Below are positions 22,710-31,090 of a DNA stretch of 32,678 bases, in pieces. The translations under genes and the position numbers were made by a program. The notes beneath the pieces are model-generated. The model did not search any database. It was given only the letters and a program-made list of their open reading frames with translations, and had not been told where the DNA came from. The stretch's first letter is position 1. Each line of letters opens with the position of its first letter. Source of the DNA: Planctomycetaceae bacterium (GTDB lineage: Bacteria > Planctomycetota > SZUA-567); assembly GCA_021203245.1 (NCBI GenBank), contig JAJQBO010000010.1, forward strand, positions 1-32,678. Reading direction: 5' to 3'.

Positions 22710-25700
22710 TTACGAGCCAAATTCCATCTTGGACATCTGTTCGTAAATCTTCCAGCGCAGGCTCTCTTCCCAGGCAGCCTGGTGGGCGTACTTTTCCGCC
22801 ATTTCCGGATCGCGCTTGGCGAGGGTCTGGAAGCGGGTCTCGCCCATCGCCCAATCCTTGTACGCCATGGTGGGCGACTTGGAATCGAGCTGGAGCGGGT
22901 TCTTGCCTTCCTTGATCAGGTCCGGGTTGAAGCGGTAGAGCGGGAAGTGGCCGGACTCGACCGCCTTCTTCTGCTCGGCAAAGCCCAGGCCCAGGCCGTC
23001 GGCCATGCCGCGGATGCCGTGCGCAATGCAGTGCGAGTAGGCGATGATGAGGGACGGCCCGTCGTAGGCTTCCGCCTCCTGGAAAGCCTTGACGACCTGC
23101 GCGTCGTTCGCGCCCATGGCGACCTTGGCGACATAGATGTTGCCGTAGGTCATGGCGATCATGCCGAGGTCCTTCTTGCCGGTCGCCTTGCCGCCTTCGG
23201 CAAAACGGGCGACAGCGCCCAACGGGGTCGACTTGGAGGCCTGGCCGCCGGTGTTGGAGTAGACTTCGGTGTCGAGGACGAGGACGTTGACGTTCTTGCC
23301 TGAGGCGAGAACGTGGTCGAGGCCGCCGTAGCCGATGTCATAGGCCCAGCCGTCGCCGCCGACGATCCACACCGATTTCTTGACCAGATAATCGGCGATG
23401 GCGGCGGTGTTCTTGGCTTCGTTGGAGCCGCAGGCGTCGAGGGCCTTGCGGAGTTCGGCGACGCGTTCGCGCTGGGCGTCGATGTCCTCCTGGGTGACCT
23501 GCTTGGCTTCGACGATCTGCTTGACGAGATCCGCCTTGTCCTTCAGGCAGCCCTTTTCGGCCATTTCACTGATCTGCTGCATGGCGGCGGACATGAACTT
23601 GTCGGCCGCGAGGCGCATGCCGAAGCCGAACTCGGCGTTGTCCTCGAACAGGCTGTTGGCCCAGGCCGGCCCGCGCCCGTCGCAGTTGGTGGTGTACGGG
23701 GTGGTCGGGAGGTTGCCGCCGTAGATCGACGAGCAGCCGGTGGCGTTGGCGACAAGCATGCGGTCGCCGAAGAGCTGGGTCGCCAGCTTGATGTACGGCG
23801 TTTCGCCGCAGCCCGCGCACGCGCCCGAGAACTCGAACAGCGGGCGGCGAAGCTGCGAACCCTTGATGGTGTTCAGCGGGAAAAGACCGTCTTCGGTGTA
23901 GGGCAGCTTTTCGAAGAACTTGAGGTTCTCCCGCTCGGTGTCGCGGAGGGGCGGCTGCGCGTGCATGTTGATGGCCTTCTTCTCCGGGTTTTCCTTCGAC
24001 TTGGCCGGGCAGGTGGCGACGCAGGCGCCGCAGCCGGTGCAGTCCTCGGGGAAGACCTGGAGGGTGAAATTCTTGCCTTCAACCTGCTTGCCGCGGGCGG
24101 GGACCGTCTTGAAGGTGGACGGCGCGCCTTCGGCGAGTTTGGGATCGTAAATCTTCATGCGGATGGTCGCGTGGGGGCACACGGCCGAGCACTTGCCGCA
24201 CTGGATGCAGATGTCCGGTTCCCAGACCGGGATCTGCAGGGCGATGTTGCGCTTTTCCCACTGGGTGGTGCCGGTGGGGAAGGTGCCGTCCTGGGGCAGC
24301 TTGGAGACCGGGAGGCAGTCGCCTTCGTTGACCATGATCTTCGACAGGGTGTCGAGGACGAACTGCGGCGCTTCGTCCGAGACGATGGGCGGCATCGGTT
24401 TGCCGTTCGCGGTCTTGCCCGCGTAGTTGACCTCGTTCAGGTGCGCCAGCGCCTGGTCGACGGCGGCGTTGTTCTTATCGACAACCGCGTCGCCGGCCTT
24501 CGAGTAGGTCTTCTTGATGGCGGTCTTGATGTACTCGATCGCCTTGTCGGCGGGGATGACGTCGGCGATGTTGAAGAAGCAGGTCTGCATGATGGTGTTG
24601 ATGCGGCCGCCCATGCCGGCCTTCTGCGCCACCGCGTAGGCGTCGATGACGTAGAACTTGGCCTTCTTGTCGAGGATGCGCTGCTGGACTTCGCGGGGCA
24701 GCTTGTCCCACACTTCGTCCGGGCCGTAGATGGAGTTCAGGAGGAAAACGCCGCCTTCCTTCAGATCCTTCAGCATGTCGTAGCGTTCCAGGAACGACCA
24801 CTGGTGGCAGGCGATGAAGTTGGCCGAGTGGATGAGGTAGGTCGACTTGATGGGCCGGGGGCCGAAGCGGAGGTGCGAGGTGGTAATCGCGCCCGCCTTC
24901 TTGGAGTCGTAAACGAAATAGCCCTGGGCGTAGTTGTCGGTGTGGTCGGCGATGATCTTGATGGAGTTCTTGTTCGCGCCGACGGTGCCGTCGGAACCGA
25001 GGCCGTAAAACAGGCAGCGGCGGACGTCGTCCGCCTCGATGTCCAGGGTCTCGTCCCACTCCAGGCTGGTGTTGGTGACGTCGTCGTGGATGCCGATGGT
25101 GAAGTGGTTTTTCGGCTTGTCCTTCTTCAGTTCATCGAAGACGGCCTTCGCCATGGCGGGGGTGCATTCCTTGCACGACAGGCCGTAGCGGCCGCCGATG
25201 ACGGTCGGCCAGCGGCCGCCGAAGAGGTCCTTGTTTTCCTGCATCGCTTCGCCGAAGGCGGTGCGGACGTCCTCGTACATCGGTTCGCCGAGGGAGCCGG
25301 GTTCCTTGGTGCGGTCCATGACGGCGAAGGCCTTGACGGTCTTGACCGGCAGGGCGGCGAGGAAATGCTTGACCGAGAAGGGACGGTAGAGGTGGACGGA
25401 GACGACGCCGACCTTTTCGCCCTTGGCGTTCAGGTAGTCGACCATTTCCTGGGTTGCGTCGGCGGCGGAGCCCATGATGATGATCACGCGCTCGGCGTCG
25501 GGCGCGCCGTAGTAGTCGAACAGCTTGTACTGGCGGCCGGTCATCTTGCCGAAGATGTTCATCTGTTCTTCGACGATGTCGGCGCATTTGTCATAGTAGG
25601 AATTGCAGGCTTCGCGGCTCTGGAAGAAGACGTCCGGGTTCTGGGCGGTGCCCTTGATGGACGGCTTGTCCGGGGTGAGGGCGCGGGAACGGGCTTCGCG

Positions 25701-26300
25701 GATGAGCGAATCGTCGATCATCGAGCGCATGTCTTCCTTCGTCAGCAGCTCGATCTTCTGGATTTCGTGCGAGGTGCGGAAGCCGTCGTAGAACGACAGG
25801 AAGGGGATGCGCGACTTCAGGGTCGAGGCCTGGCAGATCAGGGCCAGGTCGTGGGCTTCCTGGACGTTCGCGCCGGCCATCATCGCCCAGCCGGTCTGGC
25901 GGCAGGCCATGACGTCGGAGTGGTCGCCGAAGATGGAGAGGGCGTGGGCGGCCACGGTACGGGCGGTCACGTAGAAGGTCGTCGGGGTCAGTTCGCCGGC
26001 GATCTTGTACATGTTGGGGATCATCAGCAAAAGACCCTGGGACGCGGTGAAGGTGGAGGTCATCGCGCCGGTCGCGAGCGAGCCGTGGACAGCGCCGGAA
26101 GCACCGCCTTCGGACTGCAACTCGGACACGACGGGGACGTTGCCCCAGATGTTCGTCTCGCCCTGGCTGGATTTGTAGTCGCAAATTTCGCCAAGGTTGG
26201 ACGACGGGGTGATGGGATAAATGGCGCATACTTCGTTTACGGCGTGTGCCACTTCGGCGGCGGCCTGATTGCCGTCGAACGGTGCTTTCATGCGTGCCAT
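22710..26300 (-). CDS. nifJ: Pyruvate:ferredoxin (flavodoxin) oxidoreductase, single-chain
   Basis: This 1196-residue cytoplasmic enzyme converts pyruvate and CoA to acetyl-CoA, CO2 and reduced ferredoxin or flavodoxin, the central energy step of many anaerobes. All domains are present in one chain: domain I with IYPITPSSNLGE near residue 30; the gamma-like domain about 420-630; two [4Fe-4S] sites around 690-760 (CIQCGKCSAVCP and CTGCGACVATCP); and the TPP domain with GCGETPYIKLATQLFGDRMLVANATGCSSIYGG, GGDGWAYDIGYGGLDHVLASG and TEVYSNTGGQASKSTPLG. Length is normal. I chose 26300 (MARMKAPFDGNQ) with AAAGGA upstream. It has its own promoter and terminator and so is monocistronic. Confidence 0.96.
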   Translation of the reverse strand: MARMKAPFDGNQAAAEVAHAVNEVCAIYPITPSSNLGEICDYKSSQGETNIWGNVPVVSELQSEGGASGAVHGSLATGAMTSTFTASQGLLLMIPNMYKIAGELTPTTFYVTARTVAAHALSIFGDHSDVMACRQTGWAMMAGANVQEAHDLALICQASTLKSRIPFLSFYDGFRTSHEIQKIELLTKEDMRSMIDDSLIREARSRALTPDKPSIKGTAQNPDVFFQSREACNSYYDKCADIVEEQMNIFGKMTGRQYKLFDYYGAPDAERVIIIMGSAADATQEMVDYLNAKGEKVGVVSVHLYRPFSVKHFLAALPVKTVKAFAVMDRTKEPGSLGEPMYEDVRTAFGEAMQENKDLFGGRWPTVIGGRYGLSCKECTPAMAKAVFDELKKDKPKNHFTIGIHDDVTNTSLEWDETLDIEADDVRRCLFYGLGSDGTVGANKNSIKIIADHTDNYAQGYFVYDSKKAGAITTSHLRFGPRPIKSTYLIHSANFIACHQWSFLERYDMLKDLKEGGVFLLNSIYGPDEVWDKLPREVQQRILDKKAKFYVIDAYAVAQKAGMGGRINTIMQTCFFNIADVIPADKAIEYIKTAIKKTYSKAGDAVVDKNNAAVDQALAHLNEVNYAGKTANGKPMPPIVSDEAPQFVLDTLSKIMVNEGDCLPVSKLPQDGTFPTGTTQWEKRNIALQIPVWEPDICIQCGKCSAVCPHATIRMKIYDPKLAEGAPSTFKTVPARGKQVEGKNFTLQVFPEDCTGCGACVATCPAKSKENPEKKAINMHAQPPLRDTERENLKFFEKLPYTEDGLFPLNTIKGSQLRRPLFEFSGACAGCGETPYIKLATQLFGDRMLVANATGCSSIYGGNLPTTPYTTNCDGRGPAWANSLFEDNAEFGFGMRLAADKFMSAAMQQISEMAEKGCLKDKADLVKQIVEAKQVTQEDIDAQRERVAELRKALDACGSNEAKNTAAIADYLVKKSVWIVGGDGWAYDIGYGGLDHVLASGKNVNVLVLDTEVYSNTGGQASKSTPLGAVARFAEGGKATGKKDLGMIAMTYGNIYVAKVAMGANDAQVVKAFQEAEAYDGPSLIIAYSHCIAHGIRGMADGLGLGFAEQKKAVESGHFPLYRFNPDLIKEGKNPLQLDSKSPTMAYKDWAMGETRFQTLAKRDPEMAEKYAHQAAWEESLRWKIYEQMSKMEFGS

Positions 26301-26378
26301 AGAGGGGTCCTTTCTCAAATTACCCTGTACTCGCAACAACTGCCTCGATGCAGATCCTGCTGTTCACTGTAGTGTATT

Positions 26379-26407
26379 ATTGTATAGTATGGCGTCACCA
26401 GCGGTAA
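26379..26407 (-). promoter_or_regulatory. Likely promoter of the pyruvate oxidoreductase gene
   Basis: On the minus strand TTACCG, a 17-bp spacer and TACAAT lie 79-107 bp before the start in an AT-rich patch. The -10 is good and the -35 is poor (three of six). The rest of the 332-bp gap 26301-26632 holds the flgE hairpin and no gene. Confidence 0.45.
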
Positions 26408-26572
26408 GGGGGCATGTGGCAACAGCCGCCGTATTTTCCCGGGAGACAATGCCACCACGGAACCGTTCTGCCAAACAGATCCGCCGGTGTGGAGCGAGAA
26501 AATCCCCTCATTACTGTATTTCCCATGGTATCTGTGCCTGAAGCGGCAGTCAAGGACAAAAGCGAAATGACT

Positions 26573-26600
26573 GGCGGGCGGCCCCGAAGGACCGCCCGCC
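26573..26600 (-). terminator. Hairpin after flgE
   Basis: A 9-bp perfect stem GGCGGGCGG / CCGCCCGCC lies 33 bp after the flgE stop. The T-rich stretch that follows on the minus strand is interrupted (AGTCATTTCGCTTTT), so termination may be partial. Confidence 0.6.
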
Positions 26601-26632
26601 GCGCCGCTCACAACGCTCTTTCCCCTGTTATA

Positions 26633-28432
26633 TTACCGCTTTAGTTGCAGCGCGGTTTGTAGCATTTCGTCGGCCGTCGTCACGATGCGCGAATTGAACT
26701 GGAAGCCGCGGTTGATGGAAATGAGGTTGGTGAACTCGCGCGCTATCTCGACGTTCGACGACTCCAGCGCGCCGGACTGGATGCTCCCGAGGCCGAGGGA
26801 CGGCATACCGTCGTCGCTGTCGTTCGCGACCCCGATGGTCAACTGGCCCGACGCCGAGTTGGGGTAGAACAGGGTCCCGGCCGTCCCGTTCATGCCGTGG
26901 ACATTCGGCACGGTGCCGATGGCGAGCTGCGCCAGTTGGCGGGTCTGCCGGTTACTGTAACGGCCGTTAATCACGCCGTTGTCGTCGATGACCCAGGTCT
27001 CGAGTTGCCCGTCCGGAAAGCCGTCCTGGCTGGCCATGCGGAGGTCGGGGTCGGTGGCGGCGTAGGTCAATTCCCGGAACTCATACTGGATGGGACCGCC
27101 TGTTTGCTCGCTCGAAATCAGGTCGCCCCGGGTGTCGAACCTGAGCGAGCCTTCGGCGTCGCCAATGCTCGACTTCCAGGTCCAGGTGGTGCCGGTGTTG
27201 TCCGCTTCGCCCCGTTGGAGAATGACCGCGTTGCGGCGCACGCCAACCTCCCGCCCCGCCGTCACCGGGGTGCCGTTGCCGCCGGTCCACAAGGTGAACT
27301 CGTCGAAAGTGTCGTAGGTGCGGACCATGGTGCCGGTGGGGTTGCCGTTGACGAACCAGGTCTCCAGGGCGTTGCCGCCGGGCGCGTCCGCCATGTTGGT
27401 CAGCCGTGTCACGTCGAGTTCGAATGCATCCGGCCGGAACGAGGTGACGGTGCCATCCGGCGAGGTGGTGCTGACGCTCGACGCGCCGGCATTGATTTCG
27501 TTGGCGACCGGCTGTCCGACGCCAAAATTCCCGTTGGGTCCGGCGGTGGCGTGGAAGTTCAAGGCTCCCTGGGAAAAGTTCGGATCGCCTTCGGCCGGGT
27601 AAATCTGCACGCTGTCGCCCGGGGTCGGGTAATCCACCGTGGTCATGGTCCAGGTCCACTGGTTGGTGGTGCCGTCGGCGGAAAGGGTGGGACCGGAGAA
27701 ATCGATGCGTACCGGGATTTCCTGGACGTCGCCGTTGGAGATGACGTTGCCGTCGGCGTCCCGCTGGGTGACGGGCGCGTAGATGGTGGTATTGAGGGAC
27801 TGGCCGTCTGCCGTCAGGTTGCCTTTCAGTTCCATCTCGCTGGTCGGGAGGCCGGCGAAATTGTTGGTCGAGGTGTCGGTGGGCAACACGCCCGTGAGCG
27901 TGACGTTTTCGGTGCTCTGGCCCGGCATGGTGTCGCCCAACTGCGGCAGGAGGATGTTTTCCGTCGTCGGGCTCGGGTTGATGACGCCGTCCGCGTTGGC
28001 GTTCCAGCCCTGCACCGGAAAACCGTCCAGGACAAGGCCGCGCCGGCCGGTGCCTTCGCCCGGGTCGAGGGTAAAGTCGCCGTTCCGGGTCAGTGCCGTG
28101 CCGCCGGAGGTGCCGATCAGGAAAAACCCGTTGCCGTTGATCATGCAGTTCAGGGGGTTGTTGGTGATGTCGGGAAGACCCTGCCTGAAGTTGTGGAGGT
28201 TGGCGCCGGTGGTCACGCCGAGGCCAAGGGTTTTCGGATTCGTCGCCCCCTTGTCGCCGTCGGCGGGCAGCGCGCCGCTGATGCTTTTCTTCATCAGGTC
28301 GGAGAACATGTAGGTGGTGGATTTGTAACCGTTTGTGTTGACGTTGGCGAGATTGTTGGATGTCGCGTCAAGCCCCTTCTGGTGGGCGACGAGGCCGGAA
28401 CGGCCGGTCCAAAGGCTTTGCATGAGTCCCAT
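26633..28432 (-). CDS. flgE: Flagellar hook protein FlgE
   Basis: This 599-residue protein forms the flagellar hook. The N-terminal rod/hook signature is clear (GLVAHQKGLDATSNNLANVNTNGYKSTTYMFSDL), as is the C-terminal one (LESSNVEIAREFTNLISINRGFQFNSRIVTTADEMLQTALQLKR). These ends form the D0 coiled coils, and there is no signal peptide because the protein leaves through the flagellar export gate. It is about 200 residues longer than enterobacterial FlgE, the extra length being in the variable outer domains (about residues 180-500), rich in Thr, Asn and Gly. The start at 28432 has GGAG seven bases upstream. It stands alone, without other flagellar genes, behind a near-perfect sigma-54 promoter. 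Confidence 0.93.
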   Translation of the reverse strand: MGLMQSLWTGRSGLVAHQKGLDATSNNLANVNTNGYKSTTYMFSDLMKKSISGALPADGDKGATNPKTLGLGVTTGANLHNFRQGLPDITNNPLNCMINGNGFFLIGTSGGTALTRNGDFTLDPGEGTGRRGLVLDGFPVQGWNANADGVINPSPTTENILLPQLGDTMPGQSTENVTLTGVLPTDTSTNNFAGLPTSEMELKGNLTADGQSLNTTIYAPVTQRDADGNVISNGDVQEIPVRIDFSGPTLSADGTTNQWTWTMTTVDYPTPGDSVQIYPAEGDPNFSQGALNFHATAGPNGNFGVGQPVANEINAGASSVSTTSPDGTVTSFRPDAFELDVTRLTNMADAPGGNALETWFVNGNPTGTMVRTYDTFDEFTLWTGGNGTPVTAGREVGVRRNAVILQRGEADNTGTTWTWKSSIGDAEGSLRFDTRGDLISSEQTGGPIQYEFRELTYAATDPDLRMASQDGFPDGQLETWVIDDNGVINGRYSNRQTRQLAQLAIGTVPNVHGMNGTAGTLFYPNSASGQLTIGVANDSDDGMPSLGLGSIQSGALESSNVEIAREFTNLISINRGFQFNSRIVTTADEMLQTALQLKR

Positions 28433-28504
28433 ACTTGTTCTCCGTTTCGTGGCATGGGCGGTATCCGCCCTGTCGTCGCTCTTTTCGTTGCTATCACCGT
28501 AATC

Positions 28505-28520
28505 AGCAACTCCATTGCCA
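28505..28520 (-). promoter_or_regulatory. Sigma-54 promoter of flgE
   Basis: On the minus strand TGGCAATGGAGTTGCT fits the consensus TGGCA-N6-TTGCW, with GG and GC exactly 10 bases apart. Transcription would begin near 28493, about 60 bases before flgE. Sigma-54 control of hook genes is known in many flagellated bacteria. A 7-bp dyad CCTCCCA / TGGGAGG (28525-28544) lies immediately upstream. Confidence 0.8.
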
Positions 28521-28613
28521 CCCGCCTCCCAGGCCGTTGGGAGGGCAATACGGGACACCCTTTTTTATCGGCCGTTTCTGCGCCGGACTGGCGTCTTTTT
28601 CGGAAAATCCGTC

Positions 28614-28656
28614 ATAAAAAGGCGGCCCGCCGGCGTTTCCGTCGGCGGGCAGGGCC
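28614..28656 (-). terminator. Terminator after tsaB
   Basis: On the minus strand the stem GCCCGCCG / CGGCGGGC (28625-28650) is followed by GCCGCCTTTTTATG. It lies 27 bp after the tsaB stop and separates it from the flgE promoter. Confidence 0.8.
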
Positions 28657-28676
28657 AATCCGGAATCAGGGCAAGA

Positions 28677-29417
28677 TTATTTGCCGGTTTGAATAAGATG
28701 GTCGTGACGCCAGTCCGCCCCGTCGTCGCGACGGAGATACACAGGCTGGAGTTGCAGCGGATCGGCATATTCTTCCCGCAGAATCTGCCGCCAGCCAAGT
28801 ACGCCGACCGCCTCGGGGTTTACCCGGCCGGAGGCGGCCTCCGGGCTGCCGAGAATCGTGGCATAGGTATGGAACCCGGACCCGGCGAGGACGACCTTCC
28901 CCTCCCCCTGTGCCGTTTCCTGGTGGAGAACGCGGAGCCGGCTCGCGGCTTCCTCGGGGGTGATGGCGGCGTCGGCGGCAACCGGCACGACGGCGGCGTC
29001 CTCGAGGCGGTAGACCCCGGCATAGACTTCATCGCGGCGGGCGTCCTGCAGGACCATGACCCTGTCGCCGGTGGCGGCTTTTCCGGCGATGCGGACCGAT
29101 TCGGCCAGGGCGGCGAGGGACGACACGGCGGCGAGGCGAATCCCCGCGCCATAGGCCAGGGCCTTTGCCGCCATGACCCCGACGCGGATGCCGGTGTACG
29201 ACCCCGGACCAGTGGAAACGGCGACGCCGCACAGGTCCGTCGCCTTCAGGTTCTGCGATTTCATAATCTCTTCGGCGGCGGCGAGGAGCTCACGCCCGTG
29301 GCGGAGGCCTTCCTCCAGCAGCATCGCGACGGCCGGTTTTCCATTCTGTAACAGGGCTGCGCCGCCGTGGGGGGTCGAACTCTCCAGAGCCAGCAGCCAG
29401 CGTGGGGCGTCATTCAT
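28677..29417 (-). CDS. tsaB: tRNA threonylcarbamoyladenosine biosynthesis protein TsaB
   Basis: This 246-residue protein is the TsaB partner of TsaD in making t6A at position 37 of ANN-decoding tRNAs. It has the ASKHA-fold start LLALESSTPHGGAAL, the dimer helix region EEGLRHGRELLAAAEEIMKSQNL, and the diagnostic VSTGPGSYTGIRVGVMAAKALAYG. TsaB lacks catalytic activity itself. The length is normal. AAAGGAG precedes the start by ten bases. The usual partners tsaE or rimI are not next to it here. It is divergent from the ATPase gene at 29604; the 186-bp gap between shows no clear promoter. Confidence 0.94.
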   Translation of the reverse strand: MNDAPRWLLALESSTPHGGAALLQNGKPAVAMLLEEGLRHGRELLAAAEEIMKSQNLKATDLCGVAVSTGPGSYTGIRVGVMAAKALAYGAGIRLAAVSSLAALAESVRIAGKAATGDRVMVLQDARRDEVYAGVYRLEDAAVVPVAADAAITPEEAASRLRVLHQETAQGEGKVVLAGSGFHTYATILGSPEAASGRVNPEAVGVLGWRQILREEYADPLQLQPVYLRRDDGADWRHDHLIQTGK

Positions 29418-29603
29418 TTTTCACGACTCCTTTGCGATAATGCGAAGCGGGCAGTTATAGTGGATTCCCGCGTCCGTTTCCAGCGCTTCCTCCCGAGACG
29501 GCCGACATGACCGCCCGCCGCGCCGGAGATCATTGCGCGCAGAACGGCGCGTCGCTACAATAACCCCCTTCGTGAAAACCCAAGAAGGACAATACCCACA
29601 TAT

Positions 29604-30311
29604 ATGCTGAAAATCGAATCCGTCCACTATGCCTATCCGGGAGGCAAACCCGCCCTGCACAACGCGTCGGCGGAACTGGCTGAAGGGATAACCGTTATCG
29701 TCGGCCCCAACGCCGGCGGCAAAACCACCCTGCTCCGCGTCCTGGCGGGACTGCTTGAACCAGGGTCTGGCCGCATCGTGGACGAAAACGGAACAGCCCT
29801 CTCCCCTCTCGATCTGCGCCAGGCCACGCGCATGGTCATGCAGGACGCCGATCCGCAGATTCTCGGCGCGACCGTGGCGGAGGACGTCCTCCTCGGCAAA
29901 CCGGCCTCGGCCTTGGGCAACCGCTTCGACATCGCCGCGACGGTCCTGCACCGGCGTCTGGATTTGGACGACATGTGGCACCAGCCCGTCGGCATGCTCT
30001 CGTATGGGCAAAAGCGCAAGCTGTGCCTGCTCCACGCCATGCTGGCCGGACCCCGGTGCCTGCTCCTGGACGAACCGTTCGCCGGGCTCGACTTTCCGGC
30101 CGCGCGGGAACTCCGCCGCCTCATCCGCGAGAACCGCGAGGAAGGCTTGCACCAGGTGATCTCCACCCACGAACTCGAACCCGTGTTCGACATCGCCGAC
30201 CGCCTGGTGGTGGTGGCGAACGGCGAAATCGCCGCGCAAGGCCTGCCGCACGAACTCCTCGGCCGACTGGGCGAGTGGTCGGTGCGCGCACCCGGAAAGG
30301 GCTGGGACTGA
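29604..30311 (+). CDS. ABC ATPase of ECF/CbiO type (possible BioM)
   Basis: This 235-residue ATPase has Walker A GPNAGGKTT (residues 34-42), the Q-loop segment MVMQDADPQILGATVAEDV, which resembles the NPDDQLFA-TV-EDV stretch of ECF A-components, the signature LSYGQKRKL, Walker B CLLLDEPFAGLD and the switch STHE. It is short, as in ECF ATPases. No membrane partner of its own is adjacent: the next gene, overlapping by TGATG, is a DedA protein. It could energise the BioY-EcfT pair at 5733-6933, which lacks an ATPase. That link is inference; a cobalt or nickel system elsewhere in the genome is the alternative. The ribosome site is weak (AAGGA 14 bases upstream). Confidence 0.88.
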   Translation: MLKIESVHYAYPGGKPALHNASAELAEGITVIVGPNAGGKTTLLRVLAGLLEPGSGRIVDENGTALSPLDLRQATRMVMQDADPQILGATVAEDVLLGKPASALGNRFDIAATVLHRRLDLDDMWHQPVGMLSYGQKRKLCLLHAMLAGPRCLLLDEPFAGLDFPAARELRRLIRENREEGLHQVISTHELEPVFDIADRLVVVANGEIAAQGLPHELLGRLGEWSVRAPGKGWD

Positions 30312-30958
30312 TGGACTGGTTGCGGGAACAGACGGCGGCGGCGGTGACATTCCTCACCACCTGGACCACGGTGTTTTGCGTCTGGCTGGCCGAGATGGTG
30401 ATGGCCCTTGGCTATCCCGGCATCGTCTTCCTAATGGCGGTGGAATCATCCCTCGTTCCTTTCCCGAGCGAACTGGTGATGCCGCCCGCCGGGTTCCTGG
30501 TCCACGAAGGCCAGATGACCTGGGCGGCGGTTATCCTGTGCGGCATCGGCGGCAGCCTGGCGGGGGCGTTGTTCAACTATTTTCTCGCCCGCTGGCTCGG
30601 CAGGCCGTTTCTGGAACGCTATGGCCGGTATTTTTTCCTCAAGCCCGAGCACCTCGAACGGACGGAACGGTACTTTGCCCGGCACGGCGAAATCACCACC
30701 TTTATCGGCAGGCTGATCCCGGTCATACGCCAATTGATAAGCCTTCCGGCCGGCCTGTGCCGCATGCCGCTCGGCAAGTTCTGCCTCTACACCTGTCTCG
30801 GCGCGGGGTTGTGGGTCACGGTCCTGACCGTCATCGGCTGGCTCGTCGGCCGCAACCAGGACCTCCTGCACGAGTATATGCAAAGCGCAACCATGTGGGT
30901 GCTGGCGCTGGCCGCCGGGGTGGTGGTGGTGTATGTTAAGGTGAAGGGACGAAAGTAA
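30311..30958 (+). CDS. DedA family membrane protein
   Basis: This 215-residue inner-membrane protein belongs to the DedA/VTT family, members of which flip undecaprenyl phosphate or phospholipids and help membrane homeostasis. Diagnostic stretches are LGYPGIVFLMAVESSLVPFPSELVMPPAGFLV, GGSLAGALFNYFLARWLGRPFLERYGRYFFL and the RLIPVIRQLISLPAGLCRMPLGKFCLYTCLGAGLWV segment with the conserved FxGR..P.xR-like core (FIGRLIPVIR). Its ATG overlaps the stop of the ATPase gene, so the two are translationally coupled. The functional link with the ATPase is unknown. Confidence 0.92.
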   Translation: MDWLREQTAAAVTFLTTWTTVFCVWLAEMVMALGYPGIVFLMAVESSLVPFPSELVMPPAGFLVHEGQMTWAAVILCGIGGSLAGALFNYFLARWLGRPFLERYGRYFFLKPEHLERTERYFARHGEITTFIGRLIPVIRQLISLPAGLCRMPLGKFCLYTCLGAGLWVTVLTVIGWLVGRNQDLLHEYMQSATMWVLALAAGVVVVYVKVKGRK

Positions 30959-30962
30959 AACC

Positions 30963-31083
30963 ATAATTCACAATGCACAATTCACAATGCACAATTGCGG
31001 AAAAAACAGTAAGGATTCGCTCGCTTCCGCTCGCTATTTTTGTGGTTTTCATTGTGAATTGTGAATTATGAATTGTGCATTGG
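30963..31083. repeat. AT-rich heptamer array forming an inverted repeat
   Basis: The 132-bp gap before the YcjX-like gene is AT-rich, unlike the rest. The left arm (30963-30997) is a row of heptamers of the type ACAATKC (ATAATTC, ACAATGC, ACAATTC, ACAATGC, ACAATTG). The right arm (31050-31083) is the reverse complement of a similar row, so the arms can pair over about 30 bases. The right arm ends at the GGAGG ribosome site of the next gene. The middle contains a direct repeat GCTCGCTTCC/GCTCGCTATT and TTTTTGTGG. Confidence 0.75.
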
Positions 31084-31090
31084 AGGTTTT

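Noticed and set aside
22504-22746. An 80-codon plus-strand frame after the pyruvate oxidoreductase gene
   Set aside because: It runs through the terminator hairpin and into antisense of the oxidoreductase gene, and has no ribosome site or coding bias.
23313-26372. A plus-strand open frame of about 1000 codons opposite the pyruvate oxidoreductase gene
   Set aside because: Same cause: antisense to a strongly biased gene, with composition unlike a folded protein.
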